Shown here one piece after another: positions 1 to 7,661 of a stretch of 21,010 nucleotides of DNA. The stretch covers positions 1-21,010 of IMG/VR virus record IMGVR_UViG_3300001472_000031, one strand, 5' to 3'. Positions within the stretch are counted from its first letter, which is position 1. Each line of letters starts with the position of its first letter. Source of the DNA: a virus. The notes under the pieces were generated by a model that saw nothing but the letters and a program-made list of their open reading frames with translations, had not been told where the DNA came from and searched no databases. A program made the translations under genes and the position numbers.

Positions 1-1533
1 ACCGTATGTACCGTCTAAGAAAGCGTTAGCGTCTTCTTGCGCTATGCCGGTGGCCCCGTTAGTAGATCCCTCGTCGCTATTATTTGAGGCTGAAGTATTA
101 TTAGTTAACTCTAAAACAACAGACTCAGTTTTTTCATCGAACTCTTTATTTGAAAGATCATAATATTGTTTCTTTTCCTCTTCCGTCATATTTGAAGTTT
201 TCGAATTAATATGTTCTGGTTCGGTCAAAGCGCTACTAAGCTTTACAATGCGACTTCCGTTTTCATCTTCTCTGTAGGCGTAATGTGCATCCTCTGATAG
301 CTTTGTATCAAGCGCAAGATTTCTCGACTGCATTTCACTTATGTCGTAGGTGACTGTTTCTCCTTTGGCATTTTTGTATGTAAAGGAATTAGTCTTTGCG
401 ATATATTTCGCCATCTCCGCCGGTGTTGACCAATTTTCTGGGTCGGCTTTCACCTTTTCCGCAGCGGTTTTGACGTCGGCCGTGTCCGCACTGGCTATGA
501 CGTTTTTCACATTACTGAGTTTAATACCTCTGGCGTAATTGGTCGCCTGAAGTGCGCCGAAAGCTAACGGGTTGGTTAGAAGCAACGAGGCATTCATAAT
601 CGTAGTCATCAGCGTATCATTGTCACCGTCTATGCCGCCCTCAAGCCCTTTAAGGCCAGCTTTACTTATTTCCTCTTGGGATATGTGATTGTCGCCAGCG
701 CCTTTGCCGTCATCACCACCCGTATCTAAATGTAGGAAATTTCCTTGCCCCCAAGAATCTCCACTCGCCCCCATGCCGCCACCATCCCAAGTATCGGTCA
801 AGTCGTCGTAGCCAGTGATGCGGGTAAACGTAGACAAGGCATCAAGCTTTTCTTTTTCATCCTTCTTATCGCTGTCTAAAGCCCTGCTGTCATTTTTCCC
901 TACAGTTTCCCTGTATTCTTTGTGCGTACCAGAGAAATATTCTGACCCAGAGCCGCCCTTACCCCCGCCGTCAATCGCGTCTGTGAAGCTGTCAAATCCA
1001 AAGAAGAATTCGCGCAGCCCTGTCTGTGGGTTGATCGTACCAGAGCCGCCCATTTTCTTGAGCATTTCTACTTCTTGAGGATTTACGTGAACGACTTCAG
1101 TATCGCCGTATCTTCCCATTTCAGAAAGGTCTTGCGCGGTTTCTTTAATATCTGATCTTGCACTCATAAACTCTCTGTTGTCGTAGGTTGGTTTTGGAGG
1201 TGGTAGGAAGTTTCCGTCAGCATCGTAGAAATTACCCTCGCCATCCCTCATCATGTTCGTCATGGAACCAGCAGATTGCAAAGGATACATGTGGTCTATT
1301 TCGATTTGCTCGCGTGACATTGGCCTAGCCCTTGGGCGTAATTTGCTACTTATTTCCCTCGCAAAGCCACCTTGTTTCACTTCTGGATTATTGGGGCCAT
1401 CGTTCCATCGGAGCATACTTAAAAAACCTTGCCACTGTTCTTCCGTGTAGTCAGCTTGATCGAAGGTTGGATTAACCACCTTTCGACCTTTCGGCACTAC
1501 TGGCCCTCTGTAGTATTTATTAAAATCAGACAT
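1..1533 (-). CDS. Large tail-associated or internal virion protein, partial (C-terminus beyond left edge)
   Basis: I read this frame by hand: it is open for all 511 codons from the ATG at 1533 to the first base of the window, so the C-terminus is missing. The start overlaps the stop of the preceding 511 aa fibre-like gene by 8 bases (ATGTCTGA), which supports it. The protein is hydrophilic and rich in Gly, Asp, Lys and Glu. Residues about 149-178 carry a motif of the form NPxExxxLKxxGGSGxINPxTGLxEFFF, which I recall from large minor structural proteins of short-tailed phages, usually close to tail genes. Residues 185-305 are Gly/Asp-rich, with stretches loosely like calcium-binding loops (DxGGDDGKGAGDN, then DGDND). 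A short hydrophobic patch lies near residues 309-331. Its place at the end of the tail block suits an internal or tail-tip protein. The exact role is unknown. Confidence 0.85.
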   Translation of the reverse strand, partial: MSDFNKYYRGPVVPKGRKVVNPTFDQADYTEEQWQGFLSMLRWNDGPNNPEVKQGGFAREISSKLRPRARPMSREQIEIDHMYPLQSAGSMTNMMRDGEGNFYDADGNFLPPPKPTYDNREFMSARSDIKETAQDLSEMGRYGDTEVVHVNPQEVEMLKKMGGSGTINPQTGLREFFFGFDSFTDAIDGGGKGGSGSEYFSGTHKEYRETVGKNDSRALDSDKKDEKEKLDALSTFTRITGYDDLTDTWDGGGMGASGDSWGQGNFLHLDTGGDDGKGAGDNHISQEEISKAGLKGLEGGIDGDNDTLMTTIMNASLLLTNPLAFGALQATNYARGIKLSNVKNVIASADTADVKTAAEKVKADPENWSTPAEMAKYIAKTNSFTYKNAKGETVTYDISEMQSRNLALDTKLSEDAHYAYREDENGSRIVKLSSALTEPEHINSKTSNMTEEEKKQYYDLSNKEFDEKTESVVLELTNNTSASNNSDEGSTNGATGIAQEDANAFLDGTYG

Positions 1534-3061
1534 TCGTAATTACCGCCGCTAGTGCTATTTCGATATCGGTTACGCTCGATGCGGAAGACACGGTGAACTC
1601 TATTTTCTTTGAGAGCGTCGTCGCGTCTACCGTAATAGACGATGACAAGTTTTGTTCTGTGAGAGTTGAGCTTGCCGCTATCGTGTCTCCTGCTGCTATG
1701 CCACCTAGCTTAAGGCGCACGTTGCATGTACCGCTTGTTGTTTTTACAGCGATAGCGTCAATGCGCACGGTCTGCTTGAAGGCTCGCGTGACAGTGTAAT
1801 CACCGTCTGGAATCGACCCATCCTTGGAAAAGTAGAATGAGCGAGTAGCAAATATTGTAGGCAACTGAGCAACGGGAAGTAACCCTTGAGCATCTAGGGC
1901 AGCTACACCCGATGCCGCGCCAATAAAAGTTTGTGGAATAAGTGCGGATACGTCCACTGCTGCGAACTCTAGCCCACCACCCGTAGAGTTTACGCGCAGT
2001 TGTTGTAACGCGTTAGCGGAAGTAAACGCTGGGATGCCTGTGTCTGGGCTTGTCAGAAGCCAACCTGTCCCGTTGTAGAATTTAAGTACATTCGGTGACG
2101 CAGATGTATCAACCCAGAAGTCACCAGCATTTGCGCTTGCAGGCGTTGACGCGCTTACATAAACTCTGCCCCTGTTGGCGAGTGTCGTAGCCAAGTCTGC
2201 AATCTTTGCTTGTGGTATTCCTGCGTCCGCGATTGCTAGTTTGGAGAATGGTATGAAGCCGTTAGCGTCAGTAAACGCGTCTTCGGTCATCAACCCCGAA
2301 ACTTTGACAGAGTTAACGTCTTCAACGCGAAGTAATGAAATTATATCTCCTGCGCTTAACGCAGATGTAAACGTAACTGTCGATGAGGCAGGATTTGTTG
2401 TGTAGTCGTTTGTAGAACCTTCGCGCTGCATGACACCATTCCGGTAAATCATAATGGTCTGACTTGCCGTATGCACATAAGGGAAAACAGCTTGGTTCGC
2501 ATTGGACGTAATGTCCGTTCTGCTAAAGCCAGAAGTGTTCGCGCTCTGAACCTTGAATATGGAAATAACATCTCCTGCGGATGCAGCAGACCCTAACGTT
2601 ATTGTGTCAGCACTTGTGCTTGCAGTAATAGTCGCCGCAGCTTGAAGCGCCCCGTTCTTGTAAACAAGAATAGCATCCGTAGAGATGTGAGAGTAACTAA
2701 ATACAGTTTGCCCAGCCGTAGCGGTGAAGTCTTGCCGACCAGAGAATATTGGCGCACCAATCGTTCCTACGTCAACGCCACTTGCCCCACGTAATTCAGC
2801 AGTTGTAGCAAGGTTTATCCAACCAGAATTCGCGTCAGTATATGTACCCACACGATACTGCAATCCGTTCGTATTATCGTTCCGAAGCTCGACAACTCCT
2901 GTCACCGTACCCTCAGTGTTAAACAGCTTTTTCATAAGCTCGGATAACGTATTGTCACCAAGCTCGGCAGAGTTGACGTATCGAACAATGTTCTCAATGT
3001 CAGCGCCGATGTTACCACTGCTTGTGTGGTTGTTCGGGTAAAGAATTTTCAAACGTGCCAT
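1526..3061 (-). CDS. Tail fibre-like structural protein (511 aa)
   Basis: This is a probable virion fibre or tail appendage. Residues about 5-88 form an N-terminal module that resembles the N-terminus of the 420 aa fibre at 13144-14406 (shared L..LM.K.FN..G, then LQ[YF]RV, then W...A). Two tandem beta-rich repeats follow at about 109-172 and 181-246, each with Q.VF.Y.H, then I.[VY].[KR]NG..Q, then SAGD.IS. Residues about 300-335 hold a GDFWVDTS...LKFYNGTGW element, common in phage fibres. The C-terminal 110 residues form a separate Ser/Thr/Ala-rich beta domain that may bind the receptor. The start is 2 bases after the stop of the gp10-like gene, with AAGGA as ribosome binding site. There is no enzymatic motif. 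Fibre function is inferred from architecture and position. Confidence 0.85.
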   Translation of the reverse strand: MARLKILYPNNHTSSGNIGADIENIVRYVNSAELGDNTLSELMKKLFNTEGTVTGVVELRNDNTNGLQYRVGTYTDANSGWINLATTAELRGASGVDVGTIGAPIFSGRQDFTATAGQTVFSYSHISTDAILVYKNGALQAAATITASTSADTITLGSAASAGDVISIFKVQSANTSGFSRTDITSNANQAVFPYVHTASQTIMIYRNGVMQREGSTNDYTTNPASSTVTFTSALSAGDIISLLRVEDVNSVKVSGLMTEDAFTDANGFIPFSKLAIADAGIPQAKIADLATTLANRGRVYVSASTPASANAGDFWVDTSASPNVLKFYNGTGWLLTSPDTGIPAFTSANALQQLRVNSTGGGLEFAAVDVSALIPQTFIGAASGVAALDAQGLLPVAQLPTIFATRSFYFSKDGSIPDGDYTVTRAFKQTVRIDAIAVKTTSGTCNVRLKLGGIAAGDTIAASSTLTEQNLSSSITVDATTLSKKIEFTVSSASSVTDIEIALAAVITNV

Positions 3062-3063
3062 AT

Positions 3064-4581
3064 CTATTTTTCCTTGTGCGTTAGAAAGGCGAAAGAGATA
3101 ATTGTCATCTCGCTCTTTGTGTCGGTTTCTTCCGTTCGGAAGCGTAGTCGAACGCCTCGGAATACGTGGTTAAAAGGGAAGCTAAAGTCGTGGGACAGCG
3201 GCATGTCACCCCACCGTGGATCACCTTCAAGCCTTTCGAGGCTCACCTCTATAGACGCCATGTCTCGGTCTTCTTCATCAATCGCGTCCACAAAGAACCG
3301 GCCCTTGCCGAAAGCTTGTACTATTAAAGTGTGACATCGTTTGCTCGAAAGAAAGTCGCCCAACCATAGAACAGGCGTTTCAGCTACAAACTTAGACCTT
3401 CGTAATTCGGACAAGCCAGTATCTACATCAGAGGTAGCGGTAAGGCTCTCATACAAGCCATCACTCGTTCCAAACATTAAACGACCACCTAAAAACGTAC
3501 CGCATCTAGGGAGCAAGCTACTACCAGTCTGAAAGTTTACTTTTTCGTAACCGTTTCGGAAGTTCATAGAAAGACGCTCGGACTTGCCGCCGCGTAGCTT
3601 GAAGAAGACATGGTAAGTTTGAGTATCGCTGTCGTAAACGGCAGAGATATCATTGAAGTTTTCAACTTGCTTCAAGAGGTCTTGGTAATAACGCTCCATG
3701 TCGTCACTAAGGGAAGCCTCAGATATTGTTATGCCGTTTTGCTCGCTGCGCATGATAGAGTGGATACCGCGACGTGAGCAAAAGATAAGGTCGGAACCAG
3801 CGTTTACGATTGTGTTGTGCGATATGCAGCCGATGCGTAAGTTAGCCCGACTGTCTAGCGACCACTGCTTGAAGTCAGGGTCAAGAATATAGACAAGCGT
3901 TTGATCGTTCGTAAATATAGCTAGTCTGTTAGCCTCAAAAGTGCCAAGCCCCGTAATTTCATCAGCCGTTCCGATTAGATTAGATATGTCAATGAAGCCA
4001 GCTTGCGATGCTTCGTCTGAAGATGGTTCTTCATTAAGAAAAATATCAGGACTATCTACCCTACTGAGTTCAACCACACGCGGCCTGTCTTTGAAACCTG
4101 CTACGACCAAGCGCCGTTGCACAGCCACACCGAACGCCGGTTGCACAGATGCCGTGGAAGTTGAAAACTCAAAACCATCGTACCTATAACTTTTTGCTCC
4201 TTGTGAGAAGATTTGCACCTTACCCTCAAAATTTGTCATGGAGACAACAGCGTTTTTCTCATATGCTGAAGTGATCTTGTGTCCACGGTCAGATGTTAAA
4301 TGAGTAGCGCTTGCATCTTCTTCCGCCCAGACAAGACCATTGCGGTTGTAAAAGCGTGCTGTTTTTATTGTCGATCTGGTAGAACCATTGTGTAAAAAAA
4401 ACGATGGATCACGAGATAATTGACCTCTGTAATCAACCTGACCGTTTTCAACTAGCCAGAAGTGTTGCTCTTCTTCGCCTTCCATAGACGTAATATCACG
4501 CGAACGATCCATGCCGCGAAAACTGTAGTAAGATTTCGCGTTAGATTTTATAGCAATGGGAGCGTAAGAAAGTCTGCCCAT
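3064..4581 (-). CDS. P22 gp10-like tail nozzle / DNA stabilisation protein (505 aa)
   Basis: This is likely the hub that extends the portal-adaptor channel and plugs packaged DNA, as P22 gp10 does. The body is repetitive beta sequence, consistent with the gp10-type propeller. Residues about 150-182 (QRRLVVAGF, then VELSRVDSPDIF), 217-232 (NRLAIFTNDQTLVYI) and 248-275 (RIGCISHNTIVNAGSDL followed by IFCSRRGIHSI) follow the pattern I recall from gp10 relatives, where the last segment reads roughly as G.I...SIV..G.DL.F.S..GI.S. The ATG lies one base after the stop of the adaptor gene, and the fibre gene begins 2 bases after its stop, so adaptor, nozzle and fibre are made as one unit. The C-terminal 150 residues are less recognisable. 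No database search was run. Confidence 0.8.
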   Translation of the reverse strand: MGRLSYAPIAIKSNAKSYYSFRGMDRSRDITSMEGEEEQHFWLVENGQVDYRGQLSRDPSFFLHNGSTRSTIKTARFYNRNGLVWAEEDASATHLTSDRGHKITSAYEKNAVVSMTNFEGKVQIFSQGAKSYRYDGFEFSTSTASVQPAFGVAVQRRLVVAGFKDRPRVVELSRVDSPDIFLNEEPSSDEASQAGFIDISNLIGTADEITGLGTFEANRLAIFTNDQTLVYILDPDFKQWSLDSRANLRIGCISHNTIVNAGSDLIFCSRRGIHSIMRSEQNGITISEASLSDDMERYYQDLLKQVENFNDISAVYDSDTQTYHVFFKLRGGKSERLSMNFRNGYEKVNFQTGSSLLPRCGTFLGGRLMFGTSDGLYESLTATSDVDTGLSELRRSKFVAETPVLWLGDFLSSKRCHTLIVQAFGKGRFFVDAIDEEDRDMASIEVSLERLEGDPRWGDMPLSHDFSFPFNHVFRGVRLRFRTEETDTKSEMTIISFAFLTHKEK

Positions 4582-4582
4582 G

Positions 4583-5071
4583 TCAGTCCTTGTACGTGTA
4601 CGATGTTGTTACTGTTGTGCCAGTGGATGACTTGACTGTTGTACGTGACATGTCGCTCTCTGGCGTTACGTCCGTAATAATCATTTGGTAGCCTTTGTTA
4701 CCGTTGGCCCGTTCGTGAAGAATGTCTGTGATGCCAGCTTGGTAGAGCTTGAGCATAACCATAGCTTTCTCACTGCCCTGTTGAAGCAAGTAGTGCGCAG
4801 TCAAACCGTCGATCATAATAAGGTCTGGAACTGCGCGGTTTTCCGTAACATCGTTATAATAGTCGAGGTCGCCGCCCGTCCAATAAGGATGGCGGCGTAC
4901 GTCTTCGATGACACGGTTAGCGAGTTCGATGAACATCATCATCACTTCGCCGTCTACGCGAGCAGGGCTAAAGTTACCTGAACGAACCAGTGCGCTGCGA
5001 ACCAAGTTCTCTAGGGGAGTATGACTACCTTGCCCAGCCGCAAATGGTTTAGCTACACTGACCTCCGCCAT
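4583..5071 (-). CDS. Head-to-tail adaptor, P22 gp4-like (162 aa)
   Basis: This is a probable head-completion or adaptor protein that would bind the portal ring and seat the tail. Residues about 21-60 (LVRSALVRSGNF, then FIELANRVIEDVRRHPYW) are followed by DYYNDVTENRAVPDLIM at about 68-84 and DGLTAHYLLQQGSEKA at about 88-103. This layout of helices broken by a YY..T..R.IPD-type loop and then a GL.AHY..QQ helix fits gp4-type adaptors, and the length suits the family. The start codon overlaps the stop of the 106 aa gene (TAATG). The gp10-like gene follows directly, the usual order for this pair. The C-terminal 25 residues are Thr/Ser-rich and probably disordered. Confidence 0.8.
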   Translation of the reverse strand: MAEVSVAKPFAAGQGSHTPLENLVRSALVRSGNFSPARVDGEVMMMFIELANRVIEDVRRHPYWTGGDLDYYNDVTENRAVPDLIMIDGLTAHYLLQQGSEKAMVMLKLYQAGITDILHERANGNKGYQMIITDVTPESDMSRTTVKSSTGTTVTTSYTYKD

Positions 5072-5391
5072 TAGTCTTTATCCTCTACGATACGACCAGT
5101 CCAAGTGAAGTGATGAAGGGCCATCGCATCTTTCATATCAGTAGGTATTTTCCAGCGCACATACTGACGAGCAGCGTCCCAAGTACCGCTAAAGCGGTCG
5201 TCGTTGATCTGCACATCAAAGACTGAAGTTTCTTTGTCAGACGAAATATACCAAGTGAACGCAGGGGCAGGCGGGGCCTTTGCCTTTGCTTTTTTAGGCT
5301 TTTCATCTTCTACCCAAGCTTCGTTTTCGGGCGTGGCTGGGTCGTCTTTTACAAAGTGACCGTCTTCTGTTCTTGCGCGCTTACGTGCCAT
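5071..5391 (-). CDS. Small Lys/Pro-rich protein, probably structural (106 aa)
   Basis: I do not assign a function. The N-terminal 45 residues are charged and probably disordered (MARKRARTEDGHF, DDPATPENEAW, then KPKKAKAKAPPAPAF). The remaining 60 residues look like a compact beta domain (YISSDKETSVFDVQINDDRF, then W...R.YVRWKIP). Short proteins opening with an Arg/Lys run and a TPENEAW-like stretch are, as far as I recall, frequent beside capsid and adaptor genes of marine phages. A GGAGC ribosome binding site lies 4 bases before the ATG. The stop overlaps the adaptor start, so production of the two is probably coupled. Confidence 0.75.
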   Translation of the reverse strand: MARKRARTEDGHFVKDDPATPENEAWVEDEKPKKAKAKAPPAPAFTWYISSDKETSVFDVQINDDRFSGTWDAARQYVRWKIPTDMKDAMALHHFTWTGRIVEDKD

Positions 5392-5442
5392 GTTAGCTCC
5401 ATGAGATTTAATATAATTATTTATGGATGTTTTTGATGGCCT
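5392..5442 (-). other. Short AT-rich intergenic segment upstream of the 106 aa gene
   Basis: This stretch lies between the GGGACGAC element and the 106 aa gene. On the minus strand it is strongly AT-rich, containing ATAAATAATTATATTAAA, and could hold a -10-like sequence (TATATT). I see no convincing -35 at the right distance, so I do not call a sigma-70 promoter. Confidence 0.35.
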
Positions 5443-5452
5443 AGTCGTCCCT
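5443..5452 (-). promoter_or_regulatory. GGGACGAC element, copy 4 (candidate phage promoter)
   Basis: On the minus strand this reads AGGGACGACT. It lies between the stop of the Cys-rich gene and the start of the 106 aa gene, about 50 bases upstream of that start. The same ten bases occur at 14561-14570 and 16607-16616, and nine of them at 7626-7634, all in the transcribed orientation. The sequence directly downstream is AT-rich. A promoter role is inferred from recurrence and position only. Confidence 0.4.
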
Positions 5453-5470
5453 GCTTACCGCAGCTTAGTT

Positions 5471-5728
5471 TCAGAAGCCTTGCTGAATACCACGTAATAT
5501 CTCGTGGATACTTGGCTTCTTAGCCTTGCGTGAGTACGGGCATTGAAAAGTCTTGACGCACTCGCGGAAACTGTTGGTCGGAAAGTGCGTATAGAATGTT
5601 TTGTTCGGGCCGCGATAAATGCAATGTTTGGTTCCGTGTACGTCAAGCCGTTTCCACAGGTGACAGGTTACTGTTTCTGGGTCTAGCAAGCCTGCTAGGG
5701 TCATCGAAACGACGAGGACGGGGATCAT
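5471..5728 (-). CDS. Small exported Cys-rich protein (85 aa)
   Basis: I chose the ATG at 5728 because it forms an ATGA overlap with the stop of the 158 aa membrane protein. A longer version from 5773 would overlap that gene by 49 bases for no visible reason. The first 14 residues are hydrophobic (MIPVLVVSMTLAGLL), like a short signal or anchor sequence. The mature part holds four cysteines at residues 22, 36, 57 and 63, which could form two disulfide bonds outside the cytoplasm. I recall small proteins of this layout (signal, C-x(n)-W, CIY) in many marine phage genomes, without known function. Pairing with a membrane protein directly upstream hints at an envelope role, possibly lysis or exclusion of other phages, but nothing shows which. 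Confidence 0.7.
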   Translation of the reverse strand: MIPVLVVSMTLAGLLDPETVTCHLWKRLDVHGTKHCIYRGPNKTFYTHFPTNSFRECVKTFQCPYSRKAKKPSIHEILRGIQQGF

Positions 5729-6201
5729 ACGACCATCGCAATGAGATACATACCGCATCCTAAAACCGCGCATATGCCTGTGGCTAACGCAAGAATAAGC
5801 GCGTTCTGCTGCATGTCCCGCTTAGCTTCCATTGCACGGTAGACTGTGCGCTCTCGCTCTTCTCTGATTTGCCTTCTGAGGTCTGTCATTTCCTTGTAAG
5901 TGTTCGGGCCGTAGCGCATGTTAAGCATGAATTTTAAGTCCTTTTCATGCTCCAAAAGGGCTTTGCGATGTGTAATAATTTGGAGTGCTTCTTGTTCAAT
6001 ACTCTCTGAGCCTTTGCCCATCTTTTCGTGCAGCTTGGGCTTCTTTCTTTGGCTCTCAGCTTTGGCTACGTCTGAGCATGCTTCGTAGAATGAACCCAAC
6101 GACTTTGAGACATCGTGCAATTCGCGGCCAGCGCCGATCAATTTTTTTGTAAGCGTAAAGGCGCTCTGAGCGGCAGCAAATGCGCTGATGGGATCAATCA
6201 T
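5725..6201 (-). CDS. Helical protein with C-terminal membrane anchor (158 aa)
   Basis: The function is unknown. The first 20 residues (MIDPISAFAAAQSAFTLTKK) form an amphipathic Ala-rich segment of a kind I recall at the start of many phage proteins near capsid genes. Residues about 40-125 are highly charged and probably helical or coiled-coil (KKALLEHEKDLK-like and LRRQIREERERT stretches). Residues about 133-158 are one clear transmembrane segment (ALILALATGICAVLGCGMYL). A strong ribosome binding site, AAAAGGAGG, lies 5 bases before the ATG. The gene follows the terminator behind the capsid gene and is coupled to the exported Cys-rich protein. A tail-anchored coiled coil next to an exported small protein could suit a lysis or envelope function, but no holin family is recognisable. 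Confidence 0.75.
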   Translation of the reverse strand: MIDPISAFAAAQSAFTLTKKLIGAGRELHDVSKSLGSFYEACSDVAKAESQRKKPKLHEKMGKGSESIEQEALQIITHRKALLEHEKDLKFMLNMRYGPNTYKEMTDLRRQIREERERTVYRAMEAKRDMQQNALILALATGICAVLGCGMYLIAMVV

Positions 6202-6257
6202 TGTCGCCTCCTTTTCTCCTGTGCTTCCAAGGTAAGAGGGTCAGGGCGAAACACATG

Positions 6258-6289
6258 AAAAAAAGGGGCGCAGTATAGAACGCGCCCCT
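6258..6289 (-). terminator. Intrinsic terminator after the major capsid gene
   Basis: On the minus strand an 8-bp perfect stem (AGGGGCGC with GCGCCCCT) encloses a 10-base loop and is followed by seven T residues. It begins about 20 bases after the capsid stop codon. This would end or reduce transcripts coming from the capsid gene, so capsid message could be more abundant than that of the tail genes downstream. Confidence 0.88.
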
Positions 6290-6311
6290 CTCAACATCTT
6301 GAAACTGAGGG

Positions 6312-7478
6312 TTAGCCGAGTGTAGTCCAGTTTTTGATGTATGTGTGTGTTTTGCTCTGGGTCATTTCCAAACCGCACTCAGTCAAGTATTCGTGTTTGA
6401 TTTGGTCGGCATCTGGCGCCTGACGATCCCGTAGGAGCTGGGTGTCTCGACCATCAAGGTAACGATACTTCAAGTGTGGGAAGTCAATGATGATCATTGC
6501 ATCGTCCATGCCAGGAATTTGGCGGAACTGAGGATGCAAATGCACCATCAAATCACCTGCGAACGTGTGGTACTGAGAGATTGAAATACCATAGGTATTG
6601 TCAATCACTGTTGGTTGCCACCGGTTCTTACCGATCTTCTGTAAGTGACCTGCTGTCTTTGCACCCACAAACGCAATCTTCTGGTTCGAACCGAACGCAA
6701 AGATGCTTTCAATCAGAAAACGGTCGAACTGATCTTCTGTCATCGTTGAGGATGCAGAAGCACGGTCGATTACGTTGGTGATGTTGTTTACCAAACCGCC
6801 TGTGAAGCGAGTTGGCTGCGAAGACGAGCCGTTTGCTTCGTGACGCTTGCCAAAAAACATCGCCCTCTCGATATCCTGCATGTGAAGTTTAAGAGCTTTA
6901 GTAGCTAGTTCATCTTCCTTGTCACCAGTACGCAAGTTTGTTGCAGACAAAGTATTTGAGAGGCCATAGGAAGTCCGAAAAATTTGCGTGTAGTTGTAGT
7001 CAACGCTTGCATCGAACGAGATGGCTGTGGGGCTAGTTGCCCCTTCCTCAAAAGCCGAACCAGAGATGAACAAGTTGGCGTCATCTGCGATTTGGTGTGA
7101 TGTACCACCGATGTTACGCTCGACTGTAAGGCCAGTAGCCGTACTGTCTGCGGTACACCGCATGACTTCACCCGTTGCTGCGTTCACAAGCATAGTGCCT
7201 TTGACCGCAAACAAGTTGTCGTTTCCAGCATCAACAGTAATAGCTGTTGTTGATGTAGAAGAAATCGCACCATTGACCGTAAGTTTACGGTCGGGGAGTT
7301 CGTCTTTGAACAGGCGATATTCGGGATCGTCTGTCGCCTCAGATGATGTCATTGATAACAAAGCATTTAAGGGTGCCGAGCCGTTTGGCTCAAGAAGAGT
7401 GTATAATTCTCTGTAGTTTTTAGGGCGGAAGTCACTGTCAAATTGACCGGTTCCGCGCAGTCCTTGAATAGCAGCCAT
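6312..7478 (-). CDS. Major capsid protein, SU10/DUF5309-like (388 aa)
   Basis: This forms the icosahedral shell. The sequence follows the pattern I know for the SU10-type HK97-fold capsid family: an N-terminal arm (residues 1-60), a beta-rich insertion at about 65-145 ending GTSHQIADDANLFISGSA, then the diagnostic core at about 161-212 (YTQIFRTSYGLSNT, NLRTGDKEDELATKAL, then KLHMQDIERAMFFGKR). The C-terminal third (PQFRQIPGMDDAMII, then YLDGRDTQLLRDRQAPD) resembles the end of the fold. The length is normal for the family. The ATG is preceded by AGGAGG at a 5-base spacing, among the strongest ribosome binding sites here. The gene lies between scaffold and terminator and has its own 181-base upstream region, so high expression is likely. 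Confidence 0.9.
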   Translation of the reverse strand: MAAIQGLRGTGQFDSDFRPKNYRELYTLLEPNGSAPLNALLSMTSSEATDDPEYRLFKDELPDRKLTVNGAISSTSTTAITVDAGNDNLFAVKGTMLVNAATGEVMRCTADSTATGLTVERNIGGTSHQIADDANLFISGSAFEEGATSPTAISFDASVDYNYTQIFRTSYGLSNTLSATNLRTGDKEDELATKALKLHMQDIERAMFFGKRHEANGSSSQPTRFTGGLVNNITNVIDRASASSTMTEDQFDRFLIESIFAFGSNQKIAFVGAKTAGHLQKIGKNRWQPTVIDNTYGISISQYHTFAGDLMVHLHPQFRQIPGMDDAMIIIDFPHLKYRYLDGRDTQLLRDRQAPDADQIKHEYLTECGLEMTQSKTHTYIKNWTTLG

Positions 7479-7659
7479 GATGGCCTCCTATATTAGATTA
7501 CAAAACTAGGCGGCACAAATAAGTCTAAACGGAATTCACGTATTAACTTTTCGTCCCAACAAAACGTCATTCGGCTTGCGCGGAATTGTGTCTTACTGGC
7601 AGTCTGAAATATAAGTGTCAGGGCTGTCGTCCCTCTTTTAAAAAAAAGGGACGATTTTT
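7479..7659. other. Intergenic region between scaffold and capsid genes
   Basis: These 181 bases hold the hairpin at 7627-7661, one GGGACGAC element directly after the scaffold stop, a second partial copy (GGGACGA on the minus strand, 7551-7557) and the strong AGGAGG site of the capsid gene. I see no convincing sigma-70 promoter. The length, in an otherwise compact block, suggests a control region for capsid expression. Confidence 0.5.
7626..7634 (-). promoter_or_regulatory. GGGACGAC element, copy 3, upstream of capsid gene
   Basis: On the minus strand this reads AGGGACGAC, then AGCC. It sits just after the scaffold stop and about 150 bases before the capsid start. It also forms one arm of the hairpin at 7627-7661, so the match could partly reflect hairpin formation. 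It has the same orientation as the other copies. Confidence 0.35.
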
Positions 7660-7661
7660 TT
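7627..7661 (+). terminator. Hairpin with T-tract, oriented as a plus-strand terminator
   Basis: On the plus strand TCGTCCC pairs with GGGACGA across an AT-rich loop that can extend the stem (TTTT with AAAA, one C/A mismatch), and seven T residues follow. That is a typical intrinsic terminator, but it faces opposite to all nearby genes. Read on the minus strand, the hairpin starts right at the scaffold stop and has no trailing T-tract. It may block antisense transcription, or act in scaffold/capsid message as a processing or stability hairpin. Confidence 0.55.

Noticed and set aside
5471-5773. 100 aa version of the Cys-rich gene starting at 5773
   Set aside because: It would overlap the membrane protein gene by 49 bases, and its first 15 residues lack family-like sequence. 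The ATG at 5728 gives a normal ATGA junction and a clean hydrophobic N-terminus.
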